NCBI GenBank assembly: GCA_031216915.1
Contig: JAUFNR010000044.1
Span: 62,001 to 126,000, forward strand
DNA from: Pictodentalium vernedei
Taxonomy: Eukaryota > Mollusca > Scaphopoda > Dentaliida > Dentaliidae
Direction of reading: 5' to 3'
DNA length: 64,000 nt
Positions within the stretch are counted from its first letter, which is position 1. Each line of letters starts with the position of its first letter. Positions 57,984 through 64,000 of this stretch are shown in pieces. Position numbers and translations under genes: made by a program. Below the pieces are notes generated by a model. That model had not been told where the DNA came from, did no database searches, and saw only the letters and a program-made list of their open reading frames with translations.

Positions 57984-58600
57984 CTTTAAGAATCTTCCTG
58001 GTGCTGAAGCCCGATGATTCCTTCCAACTGGTCATAGATATAAGCTGGATCAACAAACTCATTCTTGCTCTGATGTGTTGTATGGAAACCATTTGGTGGG
58101 TAAGGAACAGCATCCGAGCGAACAACTTTTTGGCAAGCAACGAGCTCAAGGATTTGTACTTTCATGTAATGATTCATCCTTTGTTTAGGAAGTACTTGAG
58201 GTTTGGCATAAACAGAGAGGTTCATCAATTCCAGGTGTTGTTCTTCAGATTAAACCTTGCTCCAGGGGTGTTCACTCGGATTATGAATGCTGTCATGTCT
58301 CACTTCCGAGCTCATTTGATGATTATCTGGATGATATCCTGCAAAGACACTTCTACAGGGAAACTCTTCATCAGGATGTTTAGAAGCTTTTCACTCTCTA
58401 GTAGTCACTGGGGTTTCTCGTCAACATACAGAAGTTGGATCTAACCCCTTCGTCCACCTTTCGACAATCTGGGAATGGAATTTCAGACTCACCTGAAGCT
58501 TACCAGAGCTTGTCTCACAAGAGCATTTCTTATCAACCTACTCACAATTGTTTACTACAGGCTTGCACTACAGTGGAAGTCCCTAACTCGGATAAAATAC
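57984..58600 (+). pseudogene. Reverse transcriptase relic of a third DIRS lineage
   Basis: It reads IFLVLKPDDSFQLVIDIS, then ELKDLYFHVMIHPLFRKYLR, then FRLNLAPGVFTRIMN, all DIRS RT motifs. A frameshift precedes the YLDD codons (58324-58335), a stop follows near 58380, and LGMEFQTHLKLTRACLTR resumes in another frame. The sequence differs from both E1 and E2. Upstream RT, gag, RNase H and YR are absent. It lies just upstream of E2. Confidence 0.85.
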
Positions 58601-59230
58601 TCTCTATTTTTGTCTTTCCCAAGCAAGTTGGGAAAGAAAAGTGGTGCAAAAGAAACCAATATAAATAAGCCAAAACTGGGTCGAGTGCAACCGGCGCAGA
58701 CCCAGTACGGGACGCTCTCTCCCAAGTACAACTCCACGACTTCCGTTGCCAGTGCGCATATACCGTCTCTAAAGACTCATTCTTTTTGAAATCCGCTTCG
58801 TGTCGAGATGTTTTTGCACGCTTATCAGTGTTCCACCAGCTCGATGTTTGATGATTCCTGATTCATTATACCACAGTGTATCCTTTGTATTCTCAGGAAC
58901 AGTGTTTTATATTCTCTTTTTTCTATTATATGTCCATAATGTATATTTATTTGCTCTCTCTCGGGTCGCGCGCGATTTTCGCGGGCCATGCGGTTCGGAC
59001 TTAGATTTTCACAATTATTGTTCATGCTTTTTTTGCAAATTTTTCTAATTGTGTTAGAGTTAGGTGTCAGCGGGGTACCACTCCTGCAGTGTTTCTTCTT
59101 TCTGTTGAGAGTAGTCTTCCTGTTGGGTGGTTCCCGGTCGACCGTCTGGGGTCTTTGTTTCTGTCACCTTTCTCTCTTTGGGGGTGTTCTGTTTTCTGAT
59201 CTCACCTTCTCTGCTCCTCTCACCTCTCTC
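58601..59230 (+). other. Probable left end and leader of DIRS E2
   Basis: No ITR can be proved because E2's right end is outside the window. CTGGGTC...GACCCAG, an inverted pair near 58677-58712, recalls the GACCCAG motif at the other DIRS ends. No gene is supported before ATG 59231. Confidence 0.4.
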
Positions 59231-59374
59231 ATGCCTAGGACAATTCCTTGTGGGCAGTGTCTGCTGCCTAAGCATGTGGACGATGTACATTCGTCGTGTT
59301 CCTCCTGTAATGGGTGTTCGGCCGAGCGGCCGTGTGGTGTCTGTGGAACATGGTCTTCCACCTTTTGGGCGTCT
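59231..59374 (+). CDS. gag: E2 gag exon 1: Cys-rich module
   Basis: MPRTIPCGQC, HSSCSSCNGC and AERPCGVCGTW carry the same C-x2-C ... C-x2-C-x2-C-S-x3-P-C-x2-C-x2-W pattern as E1. The frame differs from the gag body. A donor T|GTAAAT at 59375 and an acceptor GATGTGCAG ending 59499 join the two at a codon boundary. ATG 59231 is preferred over in-frame ATGs upstream because E1's ATG lies at the same distance from the first cysteine. Confidence 0.65.
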
Positions 59375-59499
59375 GTAAATCGTGTCGTTCGTTCTCGTGG
59401 CCGTGCCTCCCGCTCCCGCGGGAAAGGAGAACGTGGTCGTTCGGGGCCGAGCCGACTTTGTCTGGTGAGAGTTATTCCTCCTCCGTGGGGGATGTGCAG
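59375..59499 (+). other. Predicted 125-bp intron in E2 gag
   Basis: GTAAAT donor, pyrimidine stretch TTATTCCTCCTCC and TGCAG acceptor. The position, just after the W-x4-W of the Cys module, corresponds to the E1 intron. A competing donor CTG|GTGAGA lies inside it near 59464. Confidence 0.5.
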
Positions 59500-61431
59500 T
59501 CTTTTCCTGTGGTGGATACTGCGGGAGCCGTTGAGTGTTCTGGTGTAGAGATGCCTGGTTCCGGGACTACGGTCCCCCTCCAGTCGACATCTGAGGTTGT
59601 CACTAGGGTTGTGACTCCTCCTTCGGAGCCGAGCCGGTGTGCTCTCTCCATTATTTCACCAGCCTCAACGACTCTCGACGTATCTACTACTGCTGCTGGT
59701 CCGTCTGCTTCGTTGTCTGTTTCAGCCGGCCTCGGCTTTTCACTGCAGGGGACTGCAGAACTGTCCGATACTGTAGACGTGGGATATCGGCCCCAGCCTT
59801 CCCTGACTTCAACTCGGCGAAGTCGGAAGGGGCTGCCGGCCGAGCCCATCGCTGTGGTCTCGTCGCCGTCGAGTACCACAGTTGTGTCTTTGGATTCGGA
59901 TGTTCGTAGTGGAAACACTATGAACTCCGTGGCGTTTCCGTCCACTCACTCTGGTCACACGACCAGTTTTGGGGGACCAACGCCTTTTGTGCAGCCTGGA
60001 CCTTCTGCCCCGCAGAGGTCCGCGGTGACTCTCATGAGTTCTCGCAATATTGATCCTCGGGGTGCATCGTACCCCTATACACATCTGCCTTCAGATGTTT
60101 CGGCTGCCGCCCGTCGTCCCGCGTCGGGTGTTTTGGAGGATCGTAACCCTTCGCTGGTTAAGAGGGTCAGAGGTGAAGCCACTTTGCCGGTTCGCTCCCC
60201 TGTCGAACCGGTCGGTACAGGCAGTGAGCTTAGGGAGGCCCTCTCCTTACTCACTCAGGTTCTCTCAAAGAGCCTTCCTGTTGCTTCCAGCGAGGCTATG
60301 GGTGGTTTCCAGGCGCCTCCTATGGCGCCGCCTCCCGGAATTGGAAACAGGCCGGTTTCCGATTCCTCTGGTGTCCCGACACCATGGGAGGCGTCGGCTG
60401 GTTTGCCCACGATGGGCTATGTGTCTTCCGACTCTGGGGAGGAGTCCGACATGCTTGAGGTCGAGGGCCAGCAGTCTTCGGACTTGGGGGCGGCTCTTGA
60501 CTTTGTGTTTGGGTTTCTGCCTGAGCTCAAACCTGCTAACCAGCCGACAGTGTCAGCCTGGCCGCGATCATCGGTCACGCGCCAACAGCCTATGGAGCAA
60601 CCTGCTTCTGGGCGCCTTCGACCGTGCCAGTCGGTACAGGTGGTTGAAGCTTTTTCAGCATTGGATGCCAAGCTGAATTCCAAGGCTTTGAAGACTTCGT
60701 TCTTCACCAGGGTTGACACCTTTTTGCCTCCTGTGCGTTATCGTTCCTACGATTCCGCCAATCCGTCAGTCTGCCAGACTTTGACGGTTCTGGATCAGGA
60801 CTCCACTTCCCTCGGGCTTTCCAAGCCCAAGTCTGCCGTCATTCCAATGACGACTCTGGAGTCCACGTTGGGCTTATCTAGAGAGATGCTTGGCATGCTT
60901 TCTCTCTCAGATCACGTCGTCTCAGCTTTGGCTGCTTATCTGCCTCCAGATAAGTTTGACGAGGTACAGGCTCCTTTGCGTGTGCTGTCCAAGGCGCTTA
61001 TGCACCTTACTCACACGCATGCCTGTAACACGGCCAATTTGGAATTAGTTCGAAGGGACGCTGTGCTGGACACAGGACGATCCCTTCCCGAGGAGCAGCG
61101 TGCTACTCTTCGATCTGCTTCTTTGGCAGGTCCGCAACTTTTCCATGGTTCCGTGTCGACGGTCCGGGATGACGTCCTACGTCATTCCAAAGATCAGCTG
61201 CTGTTTCGTCAGCTTGATCAGCCTTCTCGGGAAGGCAAGGGCCGTTCCAAGCCTAACAAGTACCCTTCTGCTTCCTCTGTGAAGCAAAAGGCTGGTCCTT
61301 CTGCCACCGCCTCTGCTTCTTACTCACGGGGTAAAGGTAGGGGTCGGCAGAATCGAGGGAAGTCTCAGGATTCTTCATTTAGCAGAGGAGGTAGTTTCTC
61401 CTCTCGCGGGCCTCGTCGGGGCTCGAAATGA
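59500..61431 (+). CDS. gag: E2 gag body
   Basis: Open to TGA 61429-61431; with exon 1 the predicted Gag has about 691 residues. The first half is Ser/Thr/Pro-rich. The conserved part has LSREMLGMLSLSDHVVSAL, then CNTANLELVRRDAVLDTG and LFHGSVSTVRDDVLRHS, each with a counterpart in E1. The tail is a basic Gly/Arg/Ser region (RGKGRGRQNRGKSQD, SFSSRGPRRGSK), likely to bind RNA. It overlaps the RT frame by about 149 bases. There is no retroviral-type CCHC knuckle; the N-terminal Cys module may take that role. Confidence 0.85.
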   Translation, partial: SFPVVDTAGAVECSGVEMPGSGTTVPLQSTSEVVTRVVTPPSEPSRCALSIISPASTTLDVSTTAAGPSASLSVSAGLGFSLQGTAELSDTVDVGYRPQPSLTSTRRSRKGLPAEPIAVVSSPSSTTVVSLDSDVRSGNTMNSVAFPSTHSGHTTSFGGPTPFVQPGPSAPQRSAVTLMSSRNIDPRGASYPYTHLPSDVSAAARRPASGVLEDRNPSLVKRVRGEATLPVRSPVEPVGTGSELREALSLLTQVLSKSLPVASSEAMGGFQAPPMAPPPGIGNRPVSDSSGVPTPWEASAGLPTMGYVSSDSGEESDMLEVEGQQSSDLGAALDFVFGFLPELKPANQPTVSAWPRSSVTRQQPMEQPASGRLRPCQSVQVVEAFSALDAKLNSKALKTSFFTRVDTFLPPVRYRSYDSANPSVCQTLTVLDQDSTSLGLSKPKSAVIPMTTLESTLGLSREMLGMLSLSDHVVSALAAYLPPDKFDEVQAPLRVLSKALMHLTHTHACNTANLELVRRDAVLDTGRSLPEEQRATLRSASLAGPQLFHGSVSTVRDDVLRHSKDQLLFRQLDQPSREGKGRSKPNKYPSASSVKQKAGPSATASASYSRGKGRGRQNRGKSQDSSFSRGGSFSSRGPRRGSK

Positions 61432-63421
61432 AGGTCCTCACCTCGACTCGTCCCAGGTTGGAGGAAGGATAGCAGAGTTTGCAGGCCATTGGACCACCAT
61501 CACATCCGATCCATGGGTGTTAGATGTTGTTCGGTCCGGGCTGCGCATATCCTTCCGACGGCACCCCACTCTGTCAAGGGTGCCTCTTCCAACCACAGTT
61601 CCTTCAGACGTTTTACGTCGGGAACTTTTGTCCACGGAGATTGCCAATCTCCTGGCAAAGGGGGCGATCGAGGTCGTCAAGAACGTTCAGTCAGTGGGTT
61701 TCTATTCCCGCCTGTTCTTGGTGCCGAAGAAGGACGGCCGACTCCGACCGGTTATCGATCTGAGCATCCTGAACCAGTCTATCATTGCTCCCAAGTTCAG
61801 CATGGAGACTTTCAGGTCGGTCCGCCAATCTATTCACCAGGGAGATTTCGCAGCCAGCATCGACCTGCGAGACGCTTACTTCCACGTTCCGATGCATCGG
61901 GCATCACGGAAGTATCTCAGGTTCGCTTTTCTGGGGCGAGTTTACCAGTTCAAGGCCATGCCTTTCGGCCTCAACCTGGCTCCTTGGGCGTTCACCAGAC
62001 TGATGTCGCATGTGATAGCGTTCCATCGCACACAGTCCAGGGTGACTACTTCGGCATATCTGGACGATATCCTCCAGAGGCATTCCAATGCTGCCTTACT
62101 GGAATCGGATGTCGCCACTCTGTTGAGCTTGCTCACGTCGCTAGGATTCAGAGTCAACGAGGAGAAGTCGGACCTGGTCCCTTCTCAGTCGTTTTGTCAT
62201 CTGGGGATGTCTTTCCAAACCAAATTCAATTTGGTGGCTGTTCCCCAGGCCAAGGCTGTGATTCTCTCAGCTTTTGCTCTGACTCTGTCCCAGTCCAGGT
62301 CCGCGACCGCTCGGAGTTTTCTCCGGCTGATCGGTCTCTGCGGTTCGGTGACGGATCTCATTCCTCTAGGTCGGCTGCGTGTCAGACCTCTCCAACACTT
62401 TCTGCTCAGTCGTTGGAGACCGAATGTAGATTCTCTGGATCAGGTGCTTCCGTTTCCGGACTCTCTGTATCCTCACCTTCTTCCCTGGACAGATGTTCAG
62501 TGGATTACGCAGGGTGTTCCGCTGGACTTACCCACGTCCGATCGCGTTCTGACGGCAGATGCCAGCGATCTCGGATGGGGTGCGACGTTGGATCCTCTCG
62601 GTCTTTCCCTACACGGGATGTGGGACCAGGATCAAGCAGCTCTACACATCAACCAGAAGGAGCTTCTTGCTCTTCTTCTGAGTTTCAGGCAGTGGATCCC
62701 TCACTTGTCAAATCGCCAGGTCCTTCTACTATCCGACAATTCGACAGTGGTTGCTTACATTCGGAACCAGGGCGGCACGCACTCGCTTCCGATGTACGAG
62801 TTAGCTCGGGATCTTTTACTGCTCGCTCAGGAGGTTCACGCCGGGGTGGTTGTTCGTCACATTCCCGGTCGTCTGAACGTCCTAGCCGACTCCCTGTCCC
62901 GACAGGGCAGGGTTATTTCCACCGAGTGGATGCTTTACAGGGCAGTGTTCCAGTCGCTTTGCGATCTCTGGGGACGTCCCCACATCGATCTCTTTGCGAC
63001 TCGTTGGAACCATCAGGTGGACACTTTCGTGTCCCCGTGTCCAGATCCTCTGGCTTTTGCCGTGGACGCTCTGTCACTCGATTGGAACGGTCTAGTCGGC
63101 TACGCCTTCCCGCCGGTTCCGATTCTTCCTCAGGTTTTCGCCAAAATTCGAACCTGCAGTTGTCGAATCATTCTGATCGCTCCCCTGTCGCCTCAGCGGG
63201 TGTGGATCAATCAGCTCCGCTCGCTGATGGCGGCGGTTCCGGCACGTCTCCCGCTACGTCGCGACCTTCTTTGTCAAGGTCGCCCGAGGAGGTTTCACGT
63301 CGACCCGACTTCATTGTGCCTTCACGCATATCTTTTGTCAGGTCCTGTCTCCTCCGTAGAGGTTTTTCGAGACGAGCAGTGGAGTGCATTTCTTCTTCAA
63401 GGAGGCACTCCACTGGTTTAG
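61283..63421 (+). CDS. E2 reverse transcriptase / RNase H (+ C-terminal methylase-like region)
   Basis: The frame is intact. VGGRIAEF and DPWV lead into FLVPKKDGRLRPVIDLS, SIDLRDAYFHV (motif A), FGLNLAPWAF (B), YLDD at 62057-62068 (C) and LGMSFQ. RNase H motifs TADASDLGWGA, INQKELLALLLSF, LSDNSTVVAYIRNQGG and HIPGRLNVLADSLSR follow. The C-terminus has DLFATRWN, CPDPLAFAVDALS and YAFPPVPIL, the DIRS region likened to adenine methyltransferases. The frame is open from 61283 but has no ATG before the conserved FSMETFRSV segment, so it is probably made as a Gag fusion by +1 frameshifting, or from a spliced message. The 5' boundary given is the open-frame limit, not a start codon. Confidence 0.92.
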   Translation, partial: SKRLVLLPPPLLLTHGVKVGVGRIEGSLRILHLAEEVVSPLAGLVGARNEGPHLDSSQVGGRIAEFAGHWTTITSDPWVLDVVRSGLRISFRRHPTLSRVPLPTTVPSDVLRRELLSTEIANLLAKGAIEVVKNVQSVGFYSRLFLVPKKDGRLRPVIDLSILNQSIIAPKFSMETFRSVRQSIHQGDFAASIDLRDAYFHVPMHRASRKYLRFAFLGRVYQFKAMPFGLNLAPWAFTRLMSHVIAFHRTQSRVTTSAYLDDILQRHSNAALLESDVATLLSLLTSLGFRVNEEKSDLVPSQSFCHLGMSFQTKFNLVAVPQAKAVILSAFALTLSQSRSATARSFLRLIGLCGSVTDLIPLGRLRVRPLQHFLLSRWRPNVDSLDQVLPFPDSLYPHLLPWTDVQWITQGVPLDLPTSDRVLTADASDLGWGATLDPLGLSLHGMWDQDQAALHINQKELLALLLSFRQWIPHLSNRQVLLLSDNSTVVAYIRNQGGTHSLPMYELARDLLLLAQEVHAGVVVRHIPGRLNVLADSLSRQGRVISTEWMLYRAVFQSLCDLWGRPHIDLFATRWNHQVDTFVSPCPDPLAFAVDALSLDWNGLVGYAFPPVPILPQVFAKIRTCSCRIILIAPLSPQRVWINQLRSLMAAVPARLPLRRDLLCQGRPRRFHVDPTSLCLHAYLLSGPVSSVEVFRDEQWSAFLLQGGTPLV

Positions 63422-64000
63422 CTTATGCAGCTAAATGGAAGGTCTTCTGTCGATGGTGTGCTGATCACTCTGTTGATTATGCCAATCCTTCGATTTCACA
63501 GATTGCGGAGTTTCTGGTATATCTGTTTGATTCTCGGGGTCTCCAGCCTGTTACCATCAAGGGTTACAGGTCTATGCTTTCAGAGACTTTTTCTTATGTG
63601 GGGAAGCGTCGTATCGGCACTAATCCTTACCTCTCCAAGCTTGTTCGGCACTTTTCTTTGAAAAGGCCTCGGACTTTGCAGCTTACTCCACGATGGAATC
63701 TTTCGTGGGTGCTGCTTTGCTTGGGGGGGGGGGCGCCGTTCGAACCTTTATCCCAGGTGGATATGCAATTTCTCACATACAAGACGGCTTTTCTGATGGC
63801 ATTTGCTTCGGCCAGACGGGTTAGTGAGCTTCACGCCCTCTCGGTTGACCCGGCCTTTTTTAGGAGTTCTCCCAACAGTGTTACTTTTACCACTGATTGC
63901 TCCTTTTTGGCTAAGAATCAGTTACCAGATACTACTCCTCCTCCTATCTGTATCAGGGCTCTTCCCTCTGTTGAGGGTACTCGCCCTTTGCTCTGTCCGG
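61513..64000 (+). CDS. E2 tyrosine recombinase (YR), partial, long overlapping frame
   Basis: Recognisable YR begins near 63360: LAYAAKWKVFCRWC, QPVTIKGYRSML, SKLVRHFSLKRPRTL, then FASARRVSELHALSV with the first catalytic Arg, and FLAKNQ. The window ends before the H-x-x-R and Tyr boxes. Reading codon by codon, this frame has no stop from the gag TGA (61431) to 64000, so it overlaps the whole RT/RH gene one register away. The first ATG is 61513. An 11-G run at about 63723-63733 stays in frame (three Gly, then Ala). Confidence 0.85.
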   Translation, partial: MGVRCCSVRAAHILPTAPHSVKGASSNHSSFRRFTSGTFVHGDCQSPGKGGDRGRQERSVSGFLFPPVLGAEEGRPTPTGYRSEHPEPVYHCSQVQHGDFQVGPPIYSPGRFRSQHRPARRLLPRSDASGITEVSQVRFSGASLPVQGHAFRPQPGSLGVHQTDVACDSVPSHTVQGDYFGISGRYPPEAFQCCLTGIGCRHSVELAHVARIQSQRGEVGPGPFSVVLSSGDVFPNQIQFGGCSPGQGCDSLSFCSDSVPVQVRDRSEFSPADRSLRFGDGSHSSRSAACQTSPTLSAQSLETECRFSGSGASVSGLSVSSPSSLDRCSVDYAGCSAGLTHVRSRSDGRCQRSRMGCDVGSSRSFPTRDVGPGSSSSTHQPEGASCSSSEFQAVDPSLVKSPGPSTIRQFDSGCLHSEPGRHALASDVRVSSGSFTARSGGSRRGGCSSHSRSSERPSRLPVPTGQGYFHRVDALQGSVPVALRSLGTSPHRSLCDSLEPSGGHFRVPVSRSSGFCRGRSVTRLERSSRLRLPAGSDSSSGFRQNSNLQLSNHSDRSPVASAGVDQSAPLADGGGSGTSPATSRPSLSRSPEEVSRRPDFIVPSRISFVRSCLLRRGFSRRAVECISSSRRHSTGLAYAAKWKVFCRWCADHSVDYANPSISQIAEFLVYLFDSRGLQPVTIKGYRSMLSETFSYVGKRRIGTNPYLSKLVRHFSLKRPRTLQLTPRWNLSWVLLCLGGGAPFEPLSQVDMQFLTYKTAFLMAFASARRVSELHALSVDPAFFRSSPNSVTFTTDCSFLAKNQLPDTTPPPICIRALPSVEGTRPLLCP

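Larger units (their letters stand above)
58680..64000 (+). mobile_element. DIRS-type retrotransposon E2, second lineage, cut by window end
   Basis: Gag, RT/RNase H and YR follow in order with the same frame relations as E1: RT is +1 to gag, and YR is back in the gag register. No stop or frameshift interrupts any of the three within the window, apart from the predicted intron in gag. It is much more GC-rich and clearly diverged from E1 in protein, so it is a separate family and possibly an active one. The left boundary is approximate; the right end, ICR and ITRs are not visible. Confidence 0.85.

Overview
The window looks like animal nuclear DNA, most probably from a mollusc and best guess a bivalve. 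Three short exons with splice signals read as a conserved animal gene, ANKRD13. Nearly everything else is nested mobile DNA: DIRS-type tyrosine-recombinase retrotransposons, tRNA-derived SINEs, and hairpin-ended elements with a GTCY stretch and 160-170 bp tandem arrays, like the pearl / Helentron-associated elements described from bivalves. The species assignment is inference.

Host gene. Exons at 3256-3301, 29037-29090 and 34761-34850 (+ strand) join in frame and encode a continuous piece of the GPCR-chaperone-like domain of ANKRD13. Their introns are 25.7 kb and 5.7 kb. A further intron runs from 34851, with no later exon recognised.

Region by region. 1-2002: 3' part of a decayed DIRS copy (D). 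2064-3255: fold-back MITE and a SINE. 3407-8160: a hairpin/165-bp-array element (P1) holding two head-to-tail elements of another family (P2). 8609-17244: element H1, split by DIRS element E1 (9510-16626, 7,117 bp), which has inverted terminal repeats (ITRs), an internal complementary region (ICR), gag, RT/RNase H and a tyrosine recombinase (YR). 18180-27840: element P3, holding DIRS copy C (18745-25655, RT core deleted) and another P2. 27909-34760: SINEs, a P2 copy, two palindromic TTAA-flanked MITEs, a hAT-like MITE, and exons 2 and 3. 35494-52467: an H-type element split by DIRS copy A (35889-49877), itself split by near-identical copy B (39358-46351). 51741-57462: a 2.86 kb tandem duplication. 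57984-58600: RT relic of a third DIRS lineage. 59231-64000: a second DIRS lineage (E2) with open gag, RT/RH and YR frames, running off the window.

How the parts work together. In DIRS elements Gag packages the RNA, RT/RNase H copies it, and the ICR (the reverse complement of the joined element ends) helps form a circle that YR inserts without target-site duplication. Here the ICRs define the ends to the base, and four insertions can be compared with related uninterrupted repeats; all four are clean. Copies A, B and C share an RT-removing deletion and broken YR frames, so they must have moved using proteins supplied in trans. Both gag genes appear to carry a small spliceosomal intron just after an N-terminal Cys-rich module.
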